DNA of 64,000 nucleotides from Halomonas sp. GT. GTDB taxonomy: Bacteria > Pseudomonadota > Gammaproteobacteria > Pseudomonadales > Halomonadaceae. Within the stretch, counting starts at the first letter, position 1. The number at the start of each line of letters is the position of its first letter. The notes under the pieces are model-generated. The model made no database searches. It was not told the origin of the DNA and saw only the letters and a list, made by a program, of their open reading frames with translations. Positions 1 through 7,687 of the stretch are shown in pieces. Both the position numbers and the translations under genes were made by a program. Location of the stretch: NCBI RefSeq assembly GCF_002082565.1, contig NZ_CP020562.1, forward strand, positions 3,782,001 to 3,846,000. Direction: 5' to 3'.

Positions 1-410
1 ATAAGCTTATTGATGAGGATATGGTCGCTGTTGCCTCCCCTGAATTACTCGCTCGGCACCCCATCCAGTCAGTGGATGACTTAACACAACTACCGCTACT
101 TCACCTCTCGACACGCCCTGACGCATGGCACCATTGGTTTGCAAACCAAGAGATCATCACTGACCGTAGCTATCATGGCACCCGCTTCGAGACCTTTCCT
201 ATGCTGGTGCGAACGGCAATGGCAGGCGGTGGGGTCGCGCTAGTACCTCACTTTACCGTCGATGAAGAGTTGGAAGGTGGCCGACTGACCGTCGCTTGGC
301 CATATCGGTTGCTCAGCGAGAGTGCTTATTATCTTGTTTACCCTGAACACTTGGGGGAACTCGCCAAAGTGCGGCGCTTTGTAGAGCATGTTACCCAGTT
401 TAGTGATTGA
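1..410 (+). CDS. LysR-family transcriptional regulator, C-terminal part
   Basis: The reading frame is open from the first bases of the window and ends at 408-410, so only the C-terminal part of the gene is present; no true start is visible. The residues match the substrate-binding domain of GcvA-like LysR regulators: a VAVASPELL strand, a tryptophan-rich WHHWF segment and an effector-pocket strand around GGGVALVPHF. Such proteins bind DNA through an N-terminal winged helix that lies outside the window, so the target and effector cannot be inferred. The next gene is convergent and ends 224 bases downstream, so nothing here links the two. Confidence 0.85.
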   Translation, partial: KLIDEDMVAVASPELLARHPIQSVDDLTQLPLLHLSTRPDAWHHWFANQEIITDRSYHGTRFETFPMLVRTAMAGGGVALVPHFTVDEELEGGRLTVAWPYRLLSESAYYLVYPEHLGELAKVRRFVEHVTQFSD

Positions 411-634
411 TACTGGCACAGTACTACGCTCTGCTATGTTTGAGCTAAACAACTAGCCATTGCTTTGTGCCAAACAATTACCTCATTTAATCCCTATTAA
501 AAGCTTAGCGCTATTAATATGTTTATATGTTCATACGCTTGAGATTTTATAACAGCATTGATAACTATCGGGCAGAAGCACCAAAGAAGAAAACATCTTT
601 TTTACGTCACTCCCACCCGAGAGTACACCTTAGG

Positions 635-1741
635 TCAGTCAATGGTGTCGACAAATTCGCTGAGATCCCGCACTCGACTCTTGTCGATAGTCACGCCAAG
701 TCCAGGTGAATCATCCAACACAATATGCGTTTCATCTCCCGGCATCTGGGCAACATCTTCGCCAATCATGGCAGGCCCCACCAAGTCATTCGCAATAATA
801 TTGGGATGCGCCAGCGCTAAGTGGGCACCCGCGAGCGTCGCGATCGAGGACTCCACCATAGAGCCTATCTGGCAGGGTATATCAGCCGCCATCCCGACCT
901 CTGCCATCGCCATAGCAGGACGTAGGCCAGAGGATTTCATTAACTTGATGTTAACCATGTCAGCAGCGTTTAGTTGAATCACATCCAACATCTCTTTAAC
1001 ACCATGAATAGGCTCATCAGCCATAATCATGGCATCAGTTGACTGAGTCACACGGGCCATGGCGGCGAGATTCTCCATAGCGACGGGTTGCTCAAACCAA
1101 TCCACTTGATAGGGCGCTGCATGCCGAATGACCTGAAGCGCTTGCTTAGCACTCCATCCTTGATTGGCATCCACACGCAACGCAATCGATCGATCTAGCG
1201 CCTCTCTAACACGTGCAATCCGCTCAATATCATGTTCCGGCGTATCTCCCAGTTTGATTTTGATGGACTGATAACCGCGTCGAGCAGCCTCTTTCGCCTG
1301 ACGCGCCATCTCCTCCGGCGCTAACATGCTGATAACGTATGGAAGTTCCAATCTAGCATGGCTACGCCCACCTAGCAGCGCATAAAGCGGCTTTCCGCAC
1401 TCACGCGCCACCAAGTCGTGAAGCGCAATATCGAGAGCTGCTTTCGCTGAGGGGTTATGGCGAATTTTAAGGTTGGCAGCATGATGGAATTGCGCAATAT
1501 CACTGGCGTCGGCGCCCATTAGCAAGGGCGCTAGCTCACGGGTTATGATTTCTCGTGCGCCAAGATACGTCTCTCCAGACACATGCTGGTCTACCACGGC
1601 TTCACCCCAGCCAACCTGGCCAGAAGCAGTTTCGATGCTGACAATCAGGCTGGCGATATCGTGATAAGTGTCATAGGCAATCTTAAATGGTTGTTTAAGC
1701 GGAAGACGCACACCATATACCGTGATTTTGTTAATACGCAT
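635..1741 (-). CDS. Enolase-superfamily dipeptide epimerase-like protein
   Basis: A 368-residue member of the muconate-lactonizing subgroup of the enolase superfamily. The capping domain is N-terminal (about 1-125) and the barrel follows. The barrel carries the lysine pair K161-x-K163, metal ligands D191, E217 and D242, and the opposing base K266 (IKLMKSSG), all in place for 1,1-proton transfer. Overall the sequence resembles dipeptide epimerases such as YkfB more than muconate cycloisomerases. The C-terminal DxD motif of Ala-Glu epimerases is replaced by a DLVGP segment, so the substrate is probably different. The start at 1741 follows an AAGG site; a longer in-frame start at 1846 would overlap the preceding transporter. 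It is last in an operon with that carrier (14 bases away) and an M20 amidohydrolase. Racemisation of peptides or N-acyl amino acids is inferred. Confidence 0.8.
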   Translation of the reverse strand: MRINKITVYGVRLPLKQPFKIAYDTYHDIASLIVSIETASGQVGWGEAVVDQHVSGETYLGAREIITRELAPLLMGADASDIAQFHHAANLKIRHNPSAKAALDIALHDLVARECGKPLYALLGGRSHARLELPYVISMLAPEEMARQAKEAARRGYQSIKIKLGDTPEHDIERIARVREALDRSIALRVDANQGWSAKQALQVIRHAAPYQVDWFEQPVAMENLAAMARVTQSTDAMIMADEPIHGVKEMLDVIQLNAADMVNIKLMKSSGLRPAMAMAEVGMAADIPCQIGSMVESSIATLAGAHLALAHPNIIANDLVGPAMIGEDVAQMPGDETHIVLDDSPGLGVTIDKSRVRDLSEFVDTID

Positions 1742-1755
1742 TATTGATGCCTTAT

Positions 1756-3180
1756 TTATGTCCAGGAAAAGATCTGCGCCAGAGTAATCATGAGACTTGC
1801 CATACCCAGCTGAAGAATCGCTAATGGCAGTATCCATTTGATCCACTTACTCCACGACACACCTGCCACCGCAAGCCCTGCCATGAAATATCCCGACGTT
1901 GGGGTAAGAATATTCGAGATGCCATCACCAAACTGAAACGCAAGAACAGCCGTCTGACGGGTGACTCCCACAAGATCTGCAAGAGGCACCATCAAAGGCA
2001 TGGTTAGTGCTGCTTGGCCACTGCCAGAAGGGACTAAGAAGTTCAGGATGAGTTGAACGAAAAACATACATACAGCAGTAATCACCGCGGGCATTCCGCT
2101 CAGAAGTCCTTCGAGATGATAAAGAATAGTATCTAGAATATTCCCGTTTCTCAGAATCACCAGGATGCCAAAGGCAAAGCCTACTACCAGCGCGCCCATC
2201 GCAATCTCCTGAATGCCCTCAACAAAGTGGTCGGCAATTTTATTCGGATTCATACGCGCAAATGCGCCGATCAAAATAGCCATCAAGAGAAAGGCGCCGG
2301 ACATCTCACCGATATACCAGCCATGGCGTATCACTCCATAGGCAATAACGAGAATAGTGCCTACGAAAGCAGCGAGGACGAGTTTATCGGCTGCCGATAA
2401 CGCGCCTGGATCTTCATTGGCTTGCGGTTTGCCAAATTGACGGCGATCACTATTAAAGACAGGGCTCGCTTCGGGGTGAGCTTTCACTTTGGCCGCATAA
2501 CGCGTTACGAAAGCAATACTGACACTGACGAATATTAGCCAGTAACAGGCTCTAAGGGTCATTCCAGAAAAAATAGGGAGTTCAGCGATATCCTGGGCAA
2601 CGCCGACGGTAAAAGGATTCATAAACGCTGCAGAGAAACCGGCACCAGCACCTACCAGCGGTACCGCTGCGGCCGTAATAGAGTCATATCCCAGCATACG
2701 AAGTAACGGTGCGAGAATAATAATAAAGGCTATTGTTTCTTCTGCGAGCCCGAAAGTTGCTCCCCCCATTGCAAATAAAAGCATCAGTAAAGGTATAAGA
2801 ATGAGATCACGTCCAGTAAGCGCATTACTGATACTGGCAACAACTTTTTGTAATACCCCGGTTGCTTTAAGAACGCCAAACGCGCCACCCGAGATAAAAA
2901 TAAAGAAGATAATGCTACTGCCTTCTCCCATCCCCTCAAAGACCGCCATGAACGGACTTAACCAGCTAGCTTCTTGCGCTTCCACCGCCGCATAACTGTC
3001 TGGTACTACAACCGTACGCCCTTGCTCATTGGTTACACGCTCATAGCTACCCGCCTGAAGAAAGTGGGTTGATAAAGCAGCGAGACAGATAAAGCTAAAT
3101 AACACGACAAAAATATGCGGGAAGCGAAATGTTGATCGTGAACTCTTCTCGTGTGTCATTGTTTTTTCGAGAGGTGTCAT
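1756..3180 (-). CDS. YfcC-family membrane carrier
   Basis: A 474-residue integral membrane protein of the YfcC/DcuC-like ion transporter superfamily. The N-terminus is a short basic stretch followed by a first membrane helix (FVVLFSFICLAALSTHFL), then a periplasmic segment ending in WLSPF. The central GGATFGLAEETIAF motif and the C-terminal PSGSGQAALTMPLMVPL motif are typical of the family and probably form the re-entrant transport hairpins. Characterised relatives carry arginine/ornithine, dicarboxylates or aminobenzoyl-glutamate. It lies between the M20 hydrolase (14-base gap) and the enolase gene (14-base gap), with a GGGGA site before its ATG, so uptake of a peptide or N-acyl amino acid is the most economical role. 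The exact substrate is not readable. Confidence 0.82.
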   Translation of the reverse strand: MTPLEKTMTHEKSSRSTFRFPHIFVVLFSFICLAALSTHFLQAGSYERVTNEQGRTVVVPDSYAAVEAQEASWLSPFMAVFEGMGEGSSIIFFIFISGGAFGVLKATGVLQKVVASISNALTGRDLILIPLLMLLFAMGGATFGLAEETIAFIIILAPLLRMLGYDSITAAAVPLVGAGAGFSAAFMNPFTVGVAQDIAELPIFSGMTLRACYWLIFVSVSIAFVTRYAAKVKAHPEASPVFNSDRRQFGKPQANEDPGALSAADKLVLAAFVGTILVIAYGVIRHGWYIGEMSGAFLLMAILIGAFARMNPNKIADHFVEGIQEIAMGALVVGFAFGILVILRNGNILDTILYHLEGLLSGMPAVITAVCMFFVQLILNFLVPSGSGQAALTMPLMVPLADLVGVTRQTAVLAFQFGDGISNILTPTSGYFMAGLAVAGVSWSKWIKWILPLAILQLGMASLMITLAQIFSWT

Positions 3181-3194
3181 GGGGTATCCCCAGT

Positions 3195-4358
3195 TTATTG
3201 ATGGTTATCGAGAAACTGCATTGCCACACTTGTCAGAAAGTCGCTTCCAATCGACAGAATGGCATCGTTAAAGTCATAGTCAGGCTGGTGAAGTTTTGGT
3301 GTTTGTGGCCCGGAACCATTACCAATCCATGCATAGGCACCAGGAATATGCGCAAGAAAAGCCCCCATATCATCAGCTCCCATGCTGGCTGGGTGCTCAA
3401 CCAGCTGTTCATGCCCCCAACGCTGCACCACTACATCGCGGCACAGTTGGGCACAACCGCTGTCGTTGGAAACCGCCGGTGTTGAAGGAACGTAGTCGAG
3501 TGTGACGTCGCATCCTGTTGTCTTGGAAATCCCTTCTGCAACGTCGTTAATCCGCCTCTCAAGACGTTTACGTAGCTCAGGTTTAAAGCAGCGCGCAGTA
3601 CCCGTCAGCCGAGCAGTCGCCGGAATAATGTTGCTAGCATGGCCGCTTTGCAGGCTGCCGAGACTGATAACAGCAATGTCCTGGGGATCAACATTACGAC
3701 TGACAATATGTTGAATGGCAGTTGTAAATAGGCTAGCCGCGACGATGGGGTCTGTCGTGAGGTGAGGCATCGCTCCATGCCCCCCTGTGGAGTGGAATGT
3801 CACCTCAAAATCATCGCTTGATGCCATGTGAGGGACGTCATGGATGACAAAACGCCCGGCGTCCACACCTGGCCAATTGTGCAGTCCAAATATCGCGTCG
3901 ATGGAAAATCGCTCCTGGAGTCCCTCCGCAAGCATCGCTTCAGCACCAGTACCAATTTCCTCGGCAGGTTGAAAAATCAACACGACAGTTCCCTGAGCTG
4001 GGCGCTGGTTAACCAATTGTGCAGCAGCAGCCATCAGCATTGCCGTATGTCCGTCATGCCCACATGCATGCATTACATTTGACTGGCTGGAGCGATGCGA
4101 AAACTGATTAGCTTCCTCGAGTGGCAAGGCATCGAAGTCGGCTCGAAGCCCAACGGTTGCACCCGTGATAGCGCTTTTGATAACGCCGACCACACCGTAG
4201 CCTCCTATCCCCTCATGCACCTCATCTACCCCCAGGTCACGTAGCGTCATTGCAATACGCTCAGCTGTCATAAACTCCTGGCCAGATAACTCTGGGTGCT
4301 GGTGAAGATCCCTACGAAACGTGATCATTTTCTCAAGCTCAATGGCTGATAACGTCAT
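3195..4358 (-). CDS. M20-family amidohydrolase (hippurate hydrolase-like)
   Basis: A 387-residue cytoplasmic zinc-dependent amidohydrolase of the M20D group (HipO/AbgB/N-acyl amino acid hydrolase). Visible motifs are RRDLHQHPELSGQE at the N-terminus, the ligand motif HACGHDGH at 97-104, QPAEE at 130-134 with the catalytic glutamate, GLHNWP, and GGHGAMPH from the lid domain. These enzymes release an amino acid from an acyl or peptidyl amide. It is the first gene of a three-gene operon with a YfcC carrier and a dipeptide-epimerase-like enolase, and it is divergent from a LysR gene. Import, hydrolysis and epimerisation of a D-residue-containing or N-acylated amino acid is therefore inferred. Length and motifs are intact. 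Confidence 0.87.
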   Translation of the reverse strand: MTLSAIELEKMITFRRDLHQHPELSGQEFMTAERIAMTLRDLGVDEVHEGIGGYGVVGVIKSAITGATVGLRADFDALPLEEANQFSHRSSQSNVMHACGHDGHTAMLMAAAAQLVNQRPAQGTVVLIFQPAEEIGTGAEAMLAEGLQERFSIDAIFGLHNWPGVDAGRFVIHDVPHMASSDDFEVTFHSTGGHGAMPHLTTDPIVAASLFTTAIQHIVSRNVDPQDIAVISLGSLQSGHASNIIPATARLTGTARCFKPELRKRLERRINDVAEGISKTTGCDVTLDYVPSTPAVSNDSGCAQLCRDVVVQRWGHEQLVEHPASMGADDMGAFLAHIPGAYAWIGNGSGPQTPKLHQPDYDFNDAILSIGSDFLTSVAMQFLDNHQ

Positions 4359-4612
4359 GAGAGGTAAAACCTTGTTGTAAAGTGGTAAATCCTGGAAGTA
4401 ATGAGCCGTCTGGCGTCCGCGGTAACGCAGGCTTATGCAACATGAGTTGCGTACGCCGTTATACGCTTAGCCAGATTGTTTTTGAGTATGTTGTAACGCT
4501 TAGCACGAATAAAATACTTCTTCCCGATAGCGTCATACCTTTATGAGATGAGGCTTTAGTTGTATTTTCTGTACGAAATGAGACGCGCATCGTGACGTCA
4601 TCGGGAGCGGAC
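4359..4612. promoter_or_regulatory. Divergent intergenic region between the M20 operon and its LysR gene
   Basis: This 254-base region separates the amidohydrolase start from the LysR start and must hold both promoters. LysR regulators commonly bind such divergent regions at T-N11-A sites. I could not single out one convincing operator, although TACGCCGTTATACGCTTAG around 4451-4469 has the right composition. The assignment rests on arrangement only. Confidence 0.4.
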
Positions 4613-5494
4613 ATGAACACAAAAAAACTAAGGTACTTTATGGCGGTGGTCGAAGCGGGTTCGATATCGTCTGCAGCCAAGCAGATACCGATCGCTCAAC
4701 CCGCCTTGACGCGACAGATACATCAACTTGAAGCCGATATCGGGGCAGTCCTGTTTTATCGTGACCGCAAAGGGGTATCTCTGACCCAAGCGGGGCATTA
4801 CCTATATGCCAACGGGCAGCGTCTACTGTCAGAACTCGAAAGTGTCGCGAAAAAAACACGCGATATTGCCAATGGCTACCGCGAAAGCCTCTCGCTCGGG
4901 ATTAGCACCATACATCCCTATATTCCTAGCATCACAGCACTTATCAGCAGATTTCGCTCACGCTATCCATCAACGCAGTTAACACTGGAGTCAATGTTGT
5001 CGGGGCCTCAGGCAGAGGCGATTCTGGCGGGTAGGCTCGATGCAGGCATTCTATTCATTGAACGAGAAGATGAACCACGGCTAGATTACTATCCGTTAGC
5101 CAGTTTTCGTATGGCGGTCTTCACCAGTAGATGCCACCCTCTCATAGCGACTGCTCCGACCTCGCTTAAGGATTTTCACGATGCGCCATTCATTCGATTT
5201 AGCCGAACCTCAACGCCTGGCAGCTTCGACCGATTAGATAGGTGCTTTAAGAACGTAGGCTTCGTACCCAATACTGTTCAGGAGTGCCGCGATGACATCA
5301 CTATTCGCAGTTTGGTCGCAACAGGAATGGGGTATGCGATTATGCCAAGCATCATGGCACTAGGGGATGAAGACATTGTCGCCTATGAATTAGACGACTT
5401 GCCAATAGCCACAGACCTCATGCTTGCTTGGCAAAAAGGTCGCCAGCCAGAGGCAGTAAAAACACTATGCCAGCTCGCCGAAGAATCACACTAA
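4613..5494 (+). CDS. LysR-family transcriptional regulator
   Basis: A 293-residue LysR regulator. The winged helix is at about 1-60 (KLRYFMAVVEAGSISSAAKQIPIAQPALTR pattern) and the periplasmic-binding-like effector domain spans about 90-290, ending in the usual GMGYAIMPS strand. The ATG at 4613 follows a GGGAG site at the right distance; an upstream in-frame ATG at 4592 lacks one. It is transcribed away from the M20-YfcC-enolase operon and is presumably its activator or repressor, the classical LysR arrangement. The pocket sequence resembles CbbR/NAC-type regulators only loosely, so the inducer is unknown. A NYN-domain gene follows 33 bases downstream, but it has no obvious functional link. 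Confidence 0.88.
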   Translation: MNTKKLRYFMAVVEAGSISSAAKQIPIAQPALTRQIHQLEADIGAVLFYRDRKGVSLTQAGHYLYANGQRLLSELESVAKKTRDIANGYRESLSLGISTIHPYIPSITALISRFRSRYPSTQLTLESMLSGPQAEAILAGRLDAGILFIEREDEPRLDYYPLASFRMAVFTSRCHPLIATAPTSLKDFHDAPFIRFSRTSTPGSFDRLDRCFKNVGFVPNTVQECRDDITIRSLVATGMGYAIMPSIMALGDEDIVAYELDDLPIATDLMLAWQKGRQPEAVKTLCQLAEESH

Positions 5495-5527
5495 CTCCAT
5501 CACTAACGACGAAAAAGATTATATCTA

Positions 5528-6004
5528 ATGACAAAAGTTGCGATATTTATTGATATTCAAAACGTATATTACACCGTGCGAGAAGCGTATGGTAAAAACT
5601 TTGATTACAACAAATTCTGGGCAAAAGTAACCAATAACAGGGACGTTGTGGCTGCTTTTTGCTATGCCATCGACAGAGGTGACCAAAAGCAACAGGAGTT
5701 TCAAAATATACTCAGAGCAATTGGTTTTCATGTAAAGCTGAAACCTTTTATCCAACGTTCAGACGGTTCTGCGAAAGGCGACTGGGATGTTGGCATTGCT
5801 CTCGATGCAATGGAATACGCAGAACAAGCAGATATTATTGTATTAGTGTCAGGCGATGGGGACTTTGATCTTTTAGTCAACAAAATACGCGTTAAGCATG
5901 ATAAAAAAGTTGAGGTTTATGGCGTCCCCCAACTTACGGCAGCCTCATTAATAAATGAGGCCAGCGAGTTTATAGCGATAGATCGTTCACTCTTGCTACG
6001 TTAG
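5528..6004 (+). CDS. NYN (PIN-like) domain ribonuclease, LabA/DUF88 family
   Basis: A 158-residue single-domain protein with the acidic active-site layout of NYN/PIN-like nucleases: FIDIQN with D9 at the first strand, KGDWDVGIALD with D85 and D87, and SGDGDFD with D110, D112 and D114. This fold typically binds a divalent metal and cleaves RNA. Bacterial LabA/DUF88 members are mostly uncharacterised. The shine-dalgarno site before the ATG at 5528 is weak. The gene sits alone between the LysR gene and a convergent lipoprotein gene and has no toxin-antitoxin partner next to it. RNA cleavage is inferred from the family; the target is unknown. Confidence 0.85.
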   Translation: MTKVAIFIDIQNVYYTVREAYGKNFDYNKFWAKVTNNRDVVAAFCYAIDRGDQKQQEFQNILRAIGFHVKLKPFIQRSDGSAKGDWDVGIALDAMEYAEQADIIVLVSGDGDFDLLVNKIRVKHDKKVEVYGVPQLTAASLINEASEFIAIDRSLLLR

Positions 6005-6034
6005 GTTTCTAATAGCGTCGCTTAGCTGCAGACG

Positions 6035-6388
6035 CTAGGCGCGTGGCAACTGATCGACCCGCGTTAGGATAAGCCGCCGTCCCGCATTCGGGGAGAAGTG
6101 AAACTGGCCTTCTACCTCCACACTTTCATCTAAATAGGGCGCTATTTCCTGAGGGGGGAATATCTCAACCCGATTGAGCTCTTCGTCTTCAATCCAATAA
6201 TGAAGAGGGTCATCGAAATGCCTTACGACGCCCTGAGTAATAATTTGCCTGTCGTCAAAAGCAGCTGGATTGTTCACCAATATGCTCAATGGCACCGTTA
6301 CTGTTAGTTGCCCGCGACATCCGCTGATAAGAGTTACCATCAGCAGCATAGCTACCATAAGGCCAAGGCGTTTTTGAAGTGATTTCAT
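6035..6388 (-). CDS. Small lipoprotein with a possible OB-fold-like domain
   Basis: A 117-residue protein with a basic N-terminus, a hydrophobic stretch and a lipobox LISGC with C24 as the acylation site, so it should be exported and lipid-anchored. No sorting prediction beyond that is justified. The mature part has alternating strands (QIITQGVVRHFDD, YWIEDEELNRVEIFPP, ESVEVEGQFHF) that resemble the tRNA_anti or BOF-type OB folds of small periplasmic proteins. A GGGAG site precedes the ATG. It is convergent with the NYN gene and divergent from the ADP-ribosylglycohydrolase gene. The family is not firmly recognised and no function is proposed. Confidence 0.7.
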   Translation of the reverse strand: MKSLQKRLGLMVAMLLMVTLISGCRGQLTVTVPLSILVNNPAAFDDRQIITQGVVRHFDDPLHYWIEDEELNRVEIFPPQEIAPYLDESVEVEGQFHFSPNAGRRLILTRVDQLPRA

Positions 6389-6601
6389 TGCGACGCTCCC
6401 TTCACTGTTGTTTGTCTTTTTGATCTCTATAGGCGTGGCCAGTATTAGCTTCGCAGGCGGACTGTACTCCCGCCATTCCCTCTATTTCTTGTACATACTT
6501 TATATTCGTGATGGCTCGCGGTAATGTTAACGCTCAATTTATGTCTTGCGTTGCTTAATACTGCATTTTCACAGCGAAACATAACGCTAAAGAGCCAGCC
6601 C

Positions 6602-7681
6602 ATGACCCACACTGTGTTAGCAAGAGCGACTGCCGCGCTTAAAAACCTATTTATTGGCGATGCACTGGCCATGCCCGTGCACTGGTTCTATAACGTTCAC
6701 GATATCGATAGTGCTTTTCCAGGTGGGATAAAAACATTTGAAGCGCCTCCCAAATTCCACCCTTCCTCGATTATGTCGATGCACTCTACCAGTGGCGGTG
6801 GTCGCAAACGTACAGCGATTAGTCAACAGCCTGAGATTGTTGGCGGTGTCATTCTGAAAGGAAAGCAGTCGTACTGGGATCGTCCAAATGTACATTATCA
6901 CCAGGGCATGGCTCCTGGAGATAACACGCTCAATGCACACTGTGCGTTAGCGCTAATGAAAACCATGGCGGCGCCAGAGCAACACTATAATAGTGACACC
7001 TTCCTTCAAGCTTATATCCGCATAATGACAGCAGAGACACCAGCCCACCCGGATACCTACGCCGAATCTTACCACCGCGGCTTTTTTGCAAATCTTGATA
7101 AGGGGTTGCCGCCCAAACAGTGTGGTGCGGTGACTCACGATACGCCTTCCATTGGAGGCTTAGTGACAATTGCCCCGCTGGTAATTGGCGAACGTATGAA
7201 GGGCACCTCTCTGACAGATACACGTAAGCTTTGCCGACAGCATCTCGCTCTGACACACCCGGACAACTTTCTCGCCGAGGTTTGCGACGCCTACGTTGAA
7301 CTGATCGACGGTTTACTATTCCGCGAACACGAAAGCTCGGTTCAGGAAATGCTACTACAGGGCACACGTGGCTTATCGAAACGTGATCTGAAAAAACTCG
7401 TTGCTAGCCAATATAGCGAACGCGAAGTCGTCGGAAGCATTTTATCCACAGCCTGTTACATTACTGACGCCTGGCCTGCGGTGCTATATCTTACCTGCAA
7501 ACACCAACAGAACCCCCTTAAGGCCTTACAAATCAATGCAGAAATTGGCGGTGACAACGTGCACAGAGGTGCCGTGCTAGGTGTATTACTGGGGCTGATC
7601 AACGGCGAAGCCGACGAAGATTTATTTGCCCGGTTAACCGAACATGCGTCGATTAACCGGGCCATTGAGGGTCTTTTTTAA
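6602..7681 (+). CDS. ADP-ribosylglycohydrolase-family protein
   Basis: A 359-residue protein of the DraG/ARH superfamily, whose members remove ADP-ribose from proteins or small molecules using two metal ions. The N-terminal LFIGDALAMPVHWF segment (G19-D20-A21) and the C-terminal IGGDNVHRGAVLGVLLG segment align with the two conserved family blocks. In canonical members the second block reads GGDTDT; here it is GGDNVHR, so part of the usual metal-ligand set is changed. The ATG at 6602 was chosen because the first conserved helix begins there; a longer frame from 6524 has no family similarity. It stands alone, convergent with ovoA. Substrate and even hydrolase activity are open. Confidence 0.78.
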   Translation: MTHTVLARATAALKNLFIGDALAMPVHWFYNVHDIDSAFPGGIKTFEAPPKFHPSSIMSMHSTSGGGRKRTAISQQPEIVGGVILKGKQSYWDRPNVHYHQGMAPGDNTLNAHCALALMKTMAAPEQHYNSDTFLQAYIRIMTAETPAHPDTYAESYHRGFFANLDKGLPPKQCGAVTHDTPSIGGLVTIAPLVIGERMKGTSLTDTRKLCRQHLALTHPDNFLAEVCDAYVELIDGLLFREHESSVQEMLLQGTRGLSKRDLKKLVASQYSEREVVGSILSTACYITDAWPAVLYLTCKHQQNPLKALQINAEIGGDNVHRGAVLGVLLGLINGEADEDLFARLTEHASINRAIEGLF

Positions 7682-7687
7682 ACCTCG

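Noticed and set aside
5528..6004. The NYN-domain gene as a toxin of a toxin-antitoxin pair
   Set aside because: No small partner gene overlaps or adjoins it; flanking genes are a LysR regulator and a convergent lipoprotein.
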